The notes: generated from the sequence alone by a model not told the origin. A stretch of 64,000 bases of DNA from Pseudomonadota bacterium (GCA_021325025.1 JAJPHZ010000022.1:138646-202645), one strand, 5' to 3'. Shown: positions 53,159 to 61,904, numbered from the stretch's first letter. Program-made: numbers and translations.

Positions 53159-53692
53159 ATGCGAAAGAGGGTAAAGTCCCAGCATGGCGAACTCAGCTCC
53201 CTCTCCCCTTTCCAGCGGTTCGAGAAGCTGGCAAAAACGCTGTTCGCGGTTCCGAAGAAAGCGATCCAGAAGACTACTGAGATTCAGCAGAAAGCAAGAA
53301 GCCGTCACGAGCACGGGCGCAACGATAAAGCATATGAGCTCTATTCCAAGCTTCCTATCAACGGGCCAGAAAGCAGCACGGACGCGCAAAAGTCGCGTGG
53401 CAGCCGCAAAGGCTGTAGTAACGAAAAAACGCATAAAGGCGTGGACTGTCGCCCACGCCGCCGAAGCGCAAAGCAAGCTGGCGTTGCAAGCGCACTGCAA
53501 GAAGCATGGCTGGCGCATCGTCTTTTTCGAGGGCGACACCGGCGCTCCACGAACCGGCATCATCGACGCTATTGCGTTCCGGCTCGGTCGAAAAGACCCC
53601 GATCTGTTGGATGTTCGCCTTATCCAGTTGAAAGGCGGAAAGGCCGGTATCAGCGGCCGCGAGATCTCACGCTTGAAAAAGGCTGCCGATAA
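53159..53692 (+). CDS. Doubtful small open frame after the transposase remnant
   Basis: From the ATG at 53159 the frame encodes SLSPFQRFEKLAKTLFAVPKKAIQKT in its first 60 codons, a pattern seen in short hypothetical proteins of about 50-70 residues that often precede mobile or toxin-type genes. The open frame then runs on to 53692 across the better-supported gene at 53334, in another frame. Either the first 50-60 codons are real and the proper stop was lost, or the frame is chance. Base composition here is lower in GC than the neighbours, as for acquired DNA. Confidence 0.25.
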   Translation: MRKRVKSQHGELSSLSPFQRFEKLAKTLFAVPKKAIQKTTEIQQKARSRHEHGRNDKAYELYSKLPINGPESSTDAQKSRGSRKGCSNEKTHKGVDCRPRRRSAKQAGVASALQEAWLAHRLFRGRHRRSTNRHHRRYCVPARSKRPRSVGCSPYPVERRKGRYQRPRDLTLEKGCR

Positions 53693-53768
53693 CGCGACGG
53701 TAAATTGGCTGATCGTGGCGCTTGACGGCAACCGCCTGCACCTGTTGCCTGATGATCCAATGGACTGA
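53334..53768 (+). CDS. Hypothetical protein, possible PD-(D/E)XK (Mrr-like) nuclease fold
   Basis: 144 residues from the ATG at 53334. The N-terminal 50 residues are basic and helical. The centre reads GWRIVFFEGDTGAPRTGIID, where the final Asp is followed about 25 residues on by VRLIQLKGGKAG; Asp plus Q-x-K in two adjacent strands is the catalytic layout of Mrr-type endonuclease domains. A helix (ISRLKKAADN) and strands follow. I do not recognise a named family, so nuclease activity is inference. The gene directly follows the IS1595 remnant and shares its lower GC. Confidence 0.55.
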   Translation: MSSIPSFLSTGQKAARTRKSRVAAAKAVVTKKRIKAWTVAHAAEAQSKLALQAHCKKHGWRIVFFEGDTGAPRTGIIDAIAFRLGRKDPDLLDVRLIQLKGGKAGISGREISRLKKAADNATVNWLIVALDGNRLHLLPDDPMD

Positions 53769-53849
53769 TTCACAGCTCCTTCGTCAAAAAATCCGAATAG
53801 CGCCATTAGCAATCTGTCCTTCCAGACCGGCGCCGCTTCATATGGTCTA

Positions 53850-55076
53850 TCAGTGCAGAATCGAGGGATGCGGCTTGCGCAGGACGGCGGGATCGAATTT
53901 GAACAGCCGAACTGCGTTAAGCCCCAATATCTTGGCGCGCTGTTCGTCGCTCAGATGGCCCATCTGGCGCTCGATAGCCTGCGCCGAGTGCGGCCAGGAA
54001 CCCTCATGATGCGGATAGTCGTTGGCCCACAGGAAGTTGTCGACCAGCCCGTGGCTGGCTGCAAGCTCCAGGCCGACCGGATCTTCCTGGAAGGACACGA
54101 ACCCGTGCTGGCGAAAGTATTCGCTGGGCAGCATCTTGAGCTTGGGCTGCACCCACATGTGATGCTTGCGGTACGCTTCATCCATTGCGCCCAGCGCCCA
54201 CGGCACCCATCCGATGCCGCATTCGATCGCGGCGAACTTCAGCCCCGGAAAGCGCTCCAGCACGCCCGACGCGCACATGTTCGCGATCGGCTCGATAGTC
54301 GGCGACAGGGAATGGCAAACGTAGTTTATTACTGCGCCGCCGTCCTTGCGCGCGGTGCGCGGATCGCGTCCGGTTGAGATGTGGTAGGTGATCGGCAGCC
54401 CGGTGTCCTGGATGGCTGCCCACATCGGATCGTACAGCGGCAGATTGTAGTTGGGATGGCGGGAGTCGGGCGGACCGTAGATCGGCTTGCACGGCAGCGC
54501 CAGGCCGCGGAAGCCCATCTTGGCCACGCGCTTGATCTCCGCGATGGCGCCTTCCAGGTCGGCCGGCGCGATCGCCGCCATCGGCGACATCCGCTCGTTG
54601 TACGGCCCGAAGAACTCCCACGCCCAGTCGTTGTAGGCGCGGCACTGCGCCATCGCGAACTCGCCGTCCTGCGTGGCCCACACCAGCAGTCCCTTGTTGG
54701 GAAAAATGATTTCGGCGTCCACGCCGTCGCGCGCGTGGTCCTTAAGCCTTGCTTCGGGTGTGTAGCCGGCCTTGCCGCGGAGGAAGTCCTCGCCTTCCAG
54801 ATCGCGGTTCATCAGCAGGCGCGATTTGTCGCCGCTGTCGGTAACGGTGAACTTGACGCCCTTTTCGTCGACCACGACGCGCGGCATGCGCTCGCGATAC
54901 TTCTTGTCGATGCGCTGGCTGATGAACCCGCGCGGTTCCTGGGCGTGGCAGTCCACCGAGATCATCAGGTACTTGTTGGGGTCGCCCGGACGCGCCGTGT
55001 GTTCCCATCCCGCACAGCCCGGCGTTTGAAGCCGCCAGCGGTTGGCTTCGTCAATCGTATGTTCGTTGGTTTCCAC
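53850..55076 (-). CDS. TIM-barrel metal-dependent amidohydrolase (Amidohydro_2)
   Basis: 408 residues. The GTG at 55076 follows GAGGAG by 7 bases; an in-frame TTG at 55091 is less likely. MISVDCHAQEPRGF gives the D-x-H metal pair, and further motifs are GVDAEIIFPNKG, FRGLALPCKP, ITYHISTGRDP (metal His) and NDYPHHEGSWPHS (catalytic Asp). The family includes decarboxylases and hydrolases of aromatic and other acids. A second family member lies at 56962. Convergent with the hypothetical nuclease gene. Confidence 0.87.
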   Translation of the reverse strand: METNEHTIDEANRWRLQTPGCAGWEHTARPGDPNKYLMISVDCHAQEPRGFISQRIDKKYRERMPRVVVDEKGVKFTVTDSGDKSRLLMNRDLEGEDFLRGKAGYTPEARLKDHARDGVDAEIIFPNKGLLVWATQDGEFAMAQCRAYNDWAWEFFGPYNERMSPMAAIAPADLEGAIAEIKRVAKMGFRGLALPCKPIYGPPDSRHPNYNLPLYDPMWAAIQDTGLPITYHISTGRDPRTARKDGGAVINYVCHSLSPTIEPIANMCASGVLERFPGLKFAAIECGIGWVPWALGAMDEAYRKHHMWVQPKLKMLPSEYFRQHGFVSFQEDPVGLELAASHGLVDNFLWANDYPHHEGSWPHSAQAIERQMGHLSDEQRAKILGLNAVRLFKFDPAVLRKPHPSILH

Positions 55077-55141
55077 GGTCCGTCTCCTCAACAGTCATTG
55101 TAGGATTGCGCAGGATGTCCTCAAACGATTAGCAGCCGCCC

Positions 55142-55597
55142 CTACTCGGCCAGCCGCCATTGCACCAGAGTAAAACCCTCGTCGTGGTCCTCGAATACCG
55201 CCTCGACTTTGGCGCCGATCGGCGGATCGCGCCGCGGGTCGCCCAGCAGATTGCCCATCATCCTGACTCCGCCTGCCTGCGGCAGTTCGACCAGCACGAC
55301 CAGATAGGGACAGGCTTCCTTCAACACCGGGAACGACGGATGCCAGATCCGCTCCCAGGTGTAGATTTTGCCGACCGCCTCGACAGACTCCCATCCGAGA
55401 TCGAAGCTGTGACAACGATGGCAAATCTCCTCGGGTCCGAACTGAAACGTGGCACAGGAGCGGCATCGCTGAACAACCAACTCGTGGCGGCGCGCGGCTT
55501 CCCAAAAGCCATGATGGAAGGGCGCGGAGCGGGCCGGGTCCGGCATTGGCATTCCGGCCGGCAGGACGTAGCGTGATTTGGCAGCGTCAGGCGCCAT
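55142..55597 (-). CDS. Zn-ribbon OB-fold protein (DUF35, ChsH2-like)
   Basis: 151 residues; AAGGAG 8 bases upstream fixes the ATG at 55597. Residues about 36-60 form a C-x2-C...C-x2-C ribbon (CRSCATFQFGPEEICHRC), and the OB fold follows (GKIYTWERIWHPSFP, PYLVVLVELP). DUF35 proteins bind acyl-CoA and support thiolase-fold or hydratase partners, as ChsH2 does with the steroid aldolase Ltp2. The gene starts 16 bases after the thiolase-like gene ends and is surely its partner. Confidence 0.88.
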   Translation of the reverse strand: MAPDAAKSRYVLPAGMPMPDPARSAPFHHGFWEAARRHELVVQRCRSCATFQFGPEEICHRCHSFDLGWESVEAVGKIYTWERIWHPSFPVLKEACPYLVVLVELPQAGGVRMMGNLLGDPRRDPPIGAKVEAVFEDHDEGFTLVQWRLAE

Positions 55598-55613
55598 CGC
55601 AGATTCTCCTTGG

Positions 55614-56789
55614 CTATCCATGCAGAATCAGATCGCTGACCAGCGGCACGGCCGGCCCCGCGACTACCAGCGAGATTTCGCAGTCGCGCACCTGGCAGGT
55701 CGAGGTCCCGCGCACCTGGCGCGCCGCCTCCAGCACCAGTTCCATCCCATGCACGTAACATTCGGCGAGATTGCCGCCGCTGGTGTTGATTGGCAGCTTG
55801 CCATCGGGCCAGGTCAGGTTCTCGAAACGGCAGAAGTCGTTGACCTCTTCCGGCGCGCAAAGGCCGTGTTCGGCCAGCGCCATCACCACCGCGCCGGTGA
55901 AGTTCTCGTAGCATTGCGCGACGTCAACGTCGGCGGGCGTGATGCCGGCCATCTCGAACAGGCGCGGCGCCAGCGTCTTGAAGTTGGACGTTCCGAAATC
56001 GGGCGCGTTGTGGACCCCGGCTCCCTGGCGGAAGCTGGAGCCCTGCGCCGCCGCCATCACGTAGGCGGGCTTGTGCCGCAGGTCGCCGGCGCGCTCGGCG
56101 CTGGTCATGATCACGGCGGCGGCGCCGTCGTTTTCCATGCAGCAGTCGTACAGATGGAACGGCTCGACGATCCATCGCGAATTGTCGTACTGCTCGCGGG
56201 TCAGCGGCCGTCCGTACATGACGGCGCGGGGATTGAACTGCGCGTGATAGTAGGAGGCCATCGCCACCGCGGCCAGCGCGTCCTGCCGCACGCCGTATTC
56301 GTGCATGAAGCGGCGCGTGCGCAGCGCGATCATCTGCGCCGCGGTGCCCATCCCGTAGGGCAGCGTGTACATCGCGTTGCCGGTGACGGTTTTGGGCGCG
56401 GGCGCCGCGCCGAAGCGATAAAATTGCCCCTGCGCCAGCGAGCGGAAGACGCATACGTAGTTGGCGTACCCGGCCGCGATCGCGGCGGCGGCGTTGCCGA
56501 TGGCGCCCGCGACCCCGCCGCCCCCGCCGCTCCAGAAGATGTTGGACAGCCGCAATTCGGACAATCCCAGTGCCGATGCCATCCGGATCGGCTCGTTGCG
56601 GTCGTCGGCGTAGGAGGCCAGGCCGTCGATCTCGGTGACCTTGATGCCGGCGTCATCGGCCGCCTTCATGATCGCCTCGCAGGCCAGGCGGAACTCGCTG
56701 ACCGGCGCGCCGCCGCGCTTGTAGTACTTGGTCTCCCCCAGTCCGACGATTGCCGCCTTGTCCTTGATCGTCAAAGCCTCCGATGCCAT
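55614..56789 (-). CDS. Thiolase-fold protein of the lipid-transfer/aldolase (Ltp2-like) group
   Basis: 391 residues from the ATG at 56789 (GAGG 9 bases upstream). AAIVGLGETKYYKRGG is the thiolase N-terminus. In place of the catalytic cysteine loop is SNIFWSGGGGGVAGAIGNA, which has no Cys. The C-terminal region reads INTSGGNLAECYVHGMELV, the usual SCP-x/Ltp signature, rather than the classic GHP-x-G. With its DUF35 neighbour it resembles the Ltp2-ChsH2 pair, which splits carbon-carbon bonds of CoA-activated side chains. So retro-aldol cleavage in degradation of a branched or cyclic compound is likely (inference). Confidence 0.85.
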   Translation of the reverse strand: MASEALTIKDKAAIVGLGETKYYKRGGAPVSEFRLACEAIMKAADDAGIKVTEIDGLASYADDRNEPIRMASALGLSELRLSNIFWSGGGGGVAGAIGNAAAAIAAGYANYVCVFRSLAQGQFYRFGAAPAPKTVTGNAMYTLPYGMGTAAQMIALRTRRFMHEYGVRQDALAAVAMASYYHAQFNPRAVMYGRPLTREQYDNSRWIVEPFHLYDCCMENDGAAAVIMTSAERAGDLRHKPAYVMAAAQGSSFRQGAGVHNAPDFGTSNFKTLAPRLFEMAGITPADVDVAQCYENFTGAVVMALAEHGLCAPEEVNDFCRFENLTWPDGKLPINTSGGNLAECYVHGMELVLEAARQVRGTSTCQVRDCEISLVVAGPAVPLVSDLILHG

Positions 56790-56863
56790 AGCGATTTGCC
56801 TCAACGCCAGCTATAACCCGCCGCGCAACTGAATCTCAAGCGGACGGCGGCGCTTGCGTGCGT

Positions 56864-56891
56864 TTGACAATCCCTCCGGCAGCGCTATTAA
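56864..56891 (+). promoter_or_regulatory. Sigma70-type promoter of the amidohydrolase at 56962
   Basis: TTGACA at 56864-56869 is a perfect -35 box, and TATTAA at 56886-56891 a 4-of-6 -10 box, with 16 bases between. It is in the 172-base gap between divergent genes, about 70 bases before the start codon at 56962. Confidence 0.55.
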
Positions 56892-56961
56892 AGACGCAGC
56901 GGGACCAGACCACGGGCCCGACGCCCGTGCCATGCAGTCAACTCAATCCGGAGGACCGGCA

Positions 56962-58062
56962 ATGGACAACACCCCCATCGTTTCAGCCGACTCGCACGTG
57001 GTCGAACCAGCCAACCTGTGGGTGGAACGCATCGACCGCAAGTATCGCGATTCCGCTCCGCGCGTGGTGCAGCATGAAGGCAAGTGGCTGATCGTCGCAC
57101 CCGACGGGATTGCCTTCCCGGTTGCCGGTCAGTTTGCCGCAGGCAAGCGCGGTGAGGAACTGCGCCAGCATCTGGGCAAAGGCTACGAGGCTGGGCGTGC
57201 GAGCGGATGGGACCCGACCCAGCGCATCCCCGACCAGGAGGCCGACGGCGTCAAGGCCGAGGTGTTGTACACCAGCAACGGCCTGGCGCTGTTTTCGATC
57301 CAGGACGCCGAGTTGCAGCGGGCCTGCTTCAGGGTCTACAACGACTGGCTGGCGGAGTATTGCTCGGTCAATCCCAAGCGGTTGATCGGCGTGGCGCTGA
57401 TTTCCGTGCTCGACATTCCCGAGGCGGTCAAGGAGCTGGAACGATGCGCGAAGATGGGGTTGCGCGGCGCGATGATCTCCAACGGTCCCAGCCAGCCCTA
57501 CCATCGGTCGCTGTACAATCCCTTCTGGGAGGCGGCCGCGGAGCTGTCGATGCCGCTGTCGCTGCACATCATCACCACCAGCAAAAAGCAGAGCGTGACC
57601 GACTTCGCCAAAGGCAGCGGCAATCCCTTCATGATCCTGTTCGACTGGGTGCACGAGACGTGGGGCTCGTTGTCGGCCTTCCTGATGGGCGGGGTGCTGG
57701 AGCGCTATCCGCGGCTTAAGCTGGTCTCGACCGAAAACGACATCGGCTGGCTGCCCTATTTTCTGCACCGGCTCGATCACAATCACGGCCTGGGCGTGCA
57801 GCCCAACCTGCCTCCGCTCAAACCCAGCGAATACGCGCGCCGCCAGTTGTGGGCGACCTTCCAGGACGATCCGTGCGGGGTGGCGCTGTACAAGTTCTTC
57901 GGCGAGGACAATTTCATGTGGGCCTCTGACTTTCCCCATCTGGATTCGACCTGGCCCCATTCGCGCCAAGTCATCAAGGAGAATTTCGCTTCGATTCCGC
58001 CCGCCGTCACGCGCAAGATCGTGTGCGACAACGCGGCGCGGCTTTACGGAATCGAGCTTTGA
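56962..58062 (+). CDS. TIM-barrel metal-dependent amidohydrolase (Amidohydro_2)
   Basis: 366 residues from the ATG at 56962 with GGAGGA just upstream; the longer frame reads through the promoter. IVSADSHVVEPANLWVERI contains the D-x-H metal site, then KAEVLYTSNGLALF, PLSLHIITTSKK (His ligand) and WASDFPHLDSTWPHS (Asp). It is related to, but not a close copy of, the protein at 53850. Both flank the thiolase/DUF35 pair, suggesting one degradation pathway. Reaction unknown. Confidence 0.87.
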   Translation: MDNTPIVSADSHVVEPANLWVERIDRKYRDSAPRVVQHEGKWLIVAPDGIAFPVAGQFAAGKRGEELRQHLGKGYEAGRASGWDPTQRIPDQEADGVKAEVLYTSNGLALFSIQDAELQRACFRVYNDWLAEYCSVNPKRLIGVALISVLDIPEAVKELERCAKMGLRGAMISNGPSQPYHRSLYNPFWEAAAELSMPLSLHIITTSKKQSVTDFAKGSGNPFMILFDWVHETWGSLSAFLMGGVLERYPRLKLVSTENDIGWLPYFLHRLDHNHGLGVQPNLPPLKPSEYARRQLWATFQDDPCGVALYKFFGEDNFMWASDFPHLDSTWPHSRQVIKENFASIPPAVTRKIVCDNAARLYGIEL

Positions 58063-58226
58063 GGCGGACCGATGTGGGTCATCCGCACCGCGACGACCCT
58101 TACTATTTCCATCACCAGCCGCTTGGCTTTTGCTTGAAAATACCCTACTTAGAAAAGCCGGCTGGCGGTCCCGGCGGGGGGCGGGCGATGAGGTTGGGCA
58201 AGACGGTTCCGGGAGGTTTTGCTCTG

Positions 58227-58952
58227 ATGAGACAGCGAGGCTCGCATCGAGCGGGCACCTTCAGCGCGATCAAAGCGGCTGGCATTCGTCTCATTTACGA
58301 ACATGGCTACGAGGCGATGACGTTGCGGATGCTGGCGCGCGCCGTAGGCCTGGAAAGCGGCTCCCTGTACTACCATATCAAGGACAAGCAGGACTTCCTC
58401 TTCCGCCTGCTCAAGGAGATCATCGAGGGCAATCTCGCCGCGCTGGACGAACGGCTGGCGGACGTGGCCGATCCCGAAGACCAGATGCGCGCCCTGATTT
58501 CGTTCTTCGTCGCCAATCAGTGGGAGAAGAAGGAAGAGGCGTTCATCATCAGCAGCGAAGTGCGCAGCCTGACGCCGGAGAACTATCGCGTCATCAGCGC
58601 CTTGAGCGAATCGTTCCTGGGCCGGGTCAAGGAGATCATTTGCCGGGGCGTGGCTGCGGGCAAATTCCATGTCAAGAACGCCACCGTGGCGGCGCTGGCC
58701 GTGGGCGACATCTTAAGCGGGCCGGCGCGATGGTACTACCCCAAGGAATTGCTGGTGCGCGAGGAGATCATGGAGATGATCACCGACATGATCTTCCAAC
58801 TGCTCGGCGCCGCGCCGCAAATCGTCAGGCCGGCGGCCCATCCCAAGCGTACCGAGGCAGCCCCCGTTTCATCGTCATCCGAGCCGGCCGCCGAAGTCGG
58901 GCCTAAGGCCGGGCCGGTCGGTTTTCCGGCGCGCCACCTGCTGGCCCGTTGA
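58227..58952 (+). CDS. TetR/AcrR-family transcriptional regulator
   Basis: 241 residues from the ATG at 58227 with GGGAGG upstream; an ATG at 58188 is also possible. The DNA-binding domain is TFSAIKAAGIRLIYEHGYEA followed by TLRMLARAVGLESGSLYYHI, the classic TetR helix-turn-helix. The remaining helices would bind a small ligand. The proline/alanine-rich tail (about 35 residues) is unusual. It follows the amidohydrolase by about 160 bases and probably controls the local catabolic genes. Its 3' end overlaps the convergent aminopeptidase gene by 50 bases. Confidence 0.88.
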   Translation: MRQRGSHRAGTFSAIKAAGIRLIYEHGYEAMTLRMLARAVGLESGSLYYHIKDKQDFLFRLLKEIIEGNLAALDERLADVADPEDQMRALISFFVANQWEKKEEAFIISSEVRSLTPENYRVISALSESFLGRVKEIICRGVAAGKFHVKNATVAALAVGDILSGPARWYYPKELLVREEIMEMITDMIFQLLGAAPQIVRPAAHPKRTEAAPVSSSSEPAAEVGPKAGPVGFPARHLLAR

Positions 58953-60039
58953 CGCAGTCGGGCAGCGGATATTTCGGGCGTAACTGGGCAGCGCGGTGGA
59001 GCGCGCCGAAGGGGTCGTCGGGCTCGCCTTTGGCCAGATCGATAATCGCCTCGATCGTCGCGCGCAGGTCGCACTGATGGAGCGCGTCGAGTGCGGCGAA
59101 GTCCTCCAGGTTGTGGAAGTAGAGCTGGTAGTTGATCAACACCGCGTTGTTCAATTTGACCTTGTCCAGGTCAAAGCGCTCCAGGCCCGATAGCTGCGGT
59201 TTGAGCCTGGCGTAGTCGGCCTGGATGTCGTGGAACAGGGCTGTTCTCTGTTGCAGAATTTGCTCGCGCGGCTTGCCGCTGTAATACAGCGCCAGCAGCT
59301 TGTCTTCCTGGCGCTCCAGGAAAGCGCCGAACCTCATGTCGCTCTGCACCACCGCGCGCGCGTCGGCCGCGCCGCGCGAATCGCGACCCTCGATATGGTC
59401 GAAAAATTCCACCGCACCGCGGCTGCCGACGTAATTGGCCGCCGATTCATCGAACATCACGTTGCTGGCCAGAAAGTAGGTGCGATGGAACAATTCGTGG
59501 ATTATCACGCCCGCCAATACGACGCGATCCAGGCTGAGCAGGTTGGATAGCAGCGGATCGTTGAAGTAGCCAAGACTGGAAAATGCCACTGCCGGACGGA
59601 TGAAGGTATCGTAGCCGCGCGCCTGCATTACGGCGGCCGCCGCCTGCGCGGAGGCCTTGTTGAAGTAGCCCTTGTACGGCACTGAGCCCACGATGGGAAA
59701 ATACCAGGTGTAGGGTGTCAGCCGGTCGGGCTCGGCCGCCATCAGGATCCACGTGACCGCGGACTGATCCACCGGCGTAACCGTGCTGTATGCACCGCCG
59801 ACGTTGAGGCCGAGCCGCTGCGAGGCAAAGCGGCGCACTTCCAGGACCATCTCCAGATTCGAGCGCACCTGGGGCTCGATGTCCTTGCGCTCCAGCACGC
59901 GCTCGATCGGCCGGCGATTCCACAGCAGGCGGATTTCCGAACAGGCGCTGTGGGCCAGATAACTGACGTCGCACCCGGCCAGCGCCGCAGCGCACACGGC
60001 CAGCGCGATAGCGCCTATCGCCACACGTGCACTTTTCAC
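58903..60039 (-). CDS. Putative aminopeptidase lipoprotein (zinc peptidase family)
   Basis: 378 residues. A lipoprotein signal peptide (IGAIALAVCAAALAGC) ends in the lipidated cysteine near residue 23. LAGVIIHELFHRTYFLAS holds the H-E-x-x-H zinc motif, with DESAANYVG giving a third ligand. WYFPIVGSVPYKGYF is typical of the family of predicted aminopeptidases (COG4324). It should act at the outer face of the envelope. Its ATG overlaps the stop of the ABC transporter gene (ATGA), so it is translated with the transporter. The last 15 residues are low-complexity where the gene overlaps the TetR gene. Confidence 0.85.
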   Translation of the reverse strand: MKSARVAIGAIALAVCAAALAGCDVSYLAHSACSEIRLLWNRRPIERVLERKDIEPQVRSNLEMVLEVRRFASQRLGLNVGGAYSTVTPVDQSAVTWILMAAEPDRLTPYTWYFPIVGSVPYKGYFNKASAQAAAAVMQARGYDTFIRPAVAFSSLGYFNDPLLSNLLSLDRVVLAGVIIHELFHRTYFLASNVMFDESAANYVGSRGAVEFFDHIEGRDSRGAADARAVVQSDMRFGAFLERQEDKLLALYYSGKPREQILQQRTALFHDIQADYARLKPQLSGLERFDLDKVKLNNAVLINYQLYFHNLEDFAALDALHQCDLRATIEAIIDLAKGEPDDPFGALHRAAQLRPKYPLPDCVNGPAGGAPENRPARP

Positions 60040-61904
60040 CGGCTGTTTTGGCCTGCGACGCCGGCGGCGGGCTCGCCGGCACGGACACGGGCGTATTGAA
60101 GCTCGAACAGCCGGTAGTACAGACCGCGGCGCGCGAGCAGTTCCTCATGGGTGCCGCTTTCGCGCAATTCACCATGGCTCAGCACCATGATGCGGTCGGC
60201 CTTCTCGATCGTAGACAGGCGATGCGCCACGATCAGCGCGGTGCGTCCGGCGAGCAGCTCGATCAGCGCGAGCTGCACCAGGCGTTCGGTTTCGCTGTCC
60301 ACGCTGGAAGTCGCTTCGTCCATCACCAGGATTCCCGGATCGTAGGCGAGCGCGCGGGCAAACGACAGAAGCTGGCGCTGGCCCGCGGAAAGATTGGAAC
60401 CGCGCTCGCGCAGGTCTTCCTGCAGCCGTGCCGGCAGGCGCTGGACGAAGTTCAGCGCCTGGGCCCGTTCCAGCGCCTTGAGGATCTCGGCTTCGGTCAG
60501 ATCCACGCGGCTGAGCCGGACGTTGTCGAGGATGCTGCCGGTGAAAATCTGGACGTCCTGCTGGACCAGGCCGATGGCGCGCCGCAGTTCGCGCAGGTCC
60601 CACTCACGTACGTCGACGCCGTCGACCAGGATGCGCCCGCTGTCGACGTCGTAAAAGCGGTTGAGCAATTTGATGATGGTCGATTTGCCCGAGCCCGTGG
60701 CGCCGACAATCGCGACCTTGCGGCCCGGCTCGATCTCGAAGCTCAACCCCTTGAGCACGGGCTCGCCGCGCCGGTAGGAAAAACGCACGTCCTCGAACAC
60801 GATCCGTCCGGACTTGACCGCCGGCGTGCGTGCATGCACCGGGCTTTGAATAGTGAGCGGCTCGCGCATCAGAGCCTCCAGCCGTTCGGCGGAGGCCAGC
60901 GCCGACTGCAGGACGGTGTACTTGGAGGAGACGTCGCGCAGCGGCAGGAAGAATTTCTGCGCGTATTCGATAAAGGCGAACAGCGTGCCCAGGCCGATCA
61001 GCCGATGCATCGCCTGGCCGCCCCCGACCCACAGGATGATGCCGATGGTGATGGTGCTGATCGCCTCGATGGTGGAAAACAACCCCGCGTCGTACACGTT
61101 GGCCATCATCTGGGCGTCGCGGCTGCGGCGGTTGAGCACGTCGAACTCGCGCGCGGTCTCGGCCTGGCGGGTGAAGAGCTGCACAATCGACACGCCGCCG
61201 ATCGCTTCGGACAGATAGGAGTTCAGCGCGGCCAGGCGGTCGCGGATCTGGCCGAACACGACGCGCGATCTGACCTGGAAGAAGCGGATGATCACCAGCA
61301 GCGGCGGCACCGCGCACAACGCCCACAGGGCCAGGCGCAGGCTGAGAGTAAGCATTATGACGACGATGCCGCTCAGTGTCAGCACGTCGATCAACAGCGT
61401 CAGCGAGCCGGCGCCGAACATTTCGTTGATCGCGTCGATGTCGGTGGTCATGCGGCTGACGAGCCGGCCCACCGGATTGCGGTCGAAAAACGCCATCGGC
61501 AGCCGCTCGACGTGCTCGAACAGTGCCAGGCGCAGGTCGGACAAACTGTACTGGGCCACCATGTTGGTGAGATAGAACTGACCGTAAAAGCTGCTGAACT
61601 CACCCAGCAGCAGCACCGTGTAGATCGCGCCCATCATCAACAGGCCGTGCGGGCCGGCGGCGCGCAGCAGCGGCGCCAGCCATGCGGGCGGGCGATGGCC
61701 CGCATGCGGCGCCAGGAACAGGTCCACGGTCAGCTTGATCATGTAGGGCTGGGCCAGGGAGAAGGCGGTGTTGAGCGGCATCAGGACAACCGAGACAAAA
61801 AACAGCGCGCGGTAGGGACGTACATACTGCCAGATCCATCGCACCAGCCGCCAGTCGTAGGAGGCGCGTGCCCGCTTGATGCGTTCGGGTTCGTCCATCG
61901 TCAA
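60036..61904 (-). CDS. ABC exporter half-transporter, catalytic-site subunit
   Basis: 622 residues with six N-terminal membrane helices (ABC_membrane type 1) and a C-terminal ATPase. Walker A is GATGSGKSTI (near residue 400), the signature is LSAGQRQLLSFARAL (near 505) and Walker B is ILVMDEATSSVD, with the catalytic Glu. LSAGQ is a variant of LSGGQ. The gene starts on a 4-base overlap with the end of the preceding exporter gene at 61901, so the two form a heterodimer of the MsbA/TM287-288 type. Substrate unknown; lipid or drug export are typical. Confidence 0.9.
   Translation of the reverse strand: MTMDEPERIKRARASYDWRLVRWIWQYVRPYRALFFVSVVLMPLNTAFSLAQPYMIKLTVDLFLAPHAGHRPPAWLAPLLRAAGPHGLLMMGAIYTVLLLGEFSSFYGQFYLTNMVAQYSLSDLRLALFEHVERLPMAFFDRNPVGRLVSRMTTDIDAINEMFGAGSLTLLIDVLTLSGIVVIMLTLSLRLALWALCAVPPLLVIIRFFQVRSRVVFGQIRDRLAALNSYLSEAIGGVSIVQLFTRQAETAREFDVLNRRSRDAQMMANVYDAGLFSTIEAISTITIGIILWVGGGQAMHRLIGLGTLFAFIEYAQKFFLPLRDVSSKYTVLQSALASAERLEALMREPLTIQSPVHARTPAVKSGRIVFEDVRFSYRRGEPVLKGLSFEIEPGRKVAIVGATGSGKSTIIKLLNRFYDVDSGRILVDGVDVREWDLRELRRAIGLVQQDVQIFTGSILDNVRLSRVDLTEAEILKALERAQALNFVQRLPARLQEDLRERGSNLSAGQRQLLSFARALAYDPGILVMDEATSSVDSETERLVQLALIELLAGRTALIVAHRLSTIEKADRIMVLSHGELRESGTHEELLARRGLYYRLFELQYARVRAGEPAAGVAGQNSR

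Noticed and set aside
55598..55621. Longer start for the DUF35 protein, overlapping the thiolase-like gene by 8 bases
   Set aside because: A near-perfect AAGGAG ribosome site is placed for the ATG at 55597, not for 55621.
55578..56816. 412-codon plus-strand open frame opposite the thiolase-like gene
   Set aside because: Antisense shadow; the minus-strand protein has a coherent thiolase fold.
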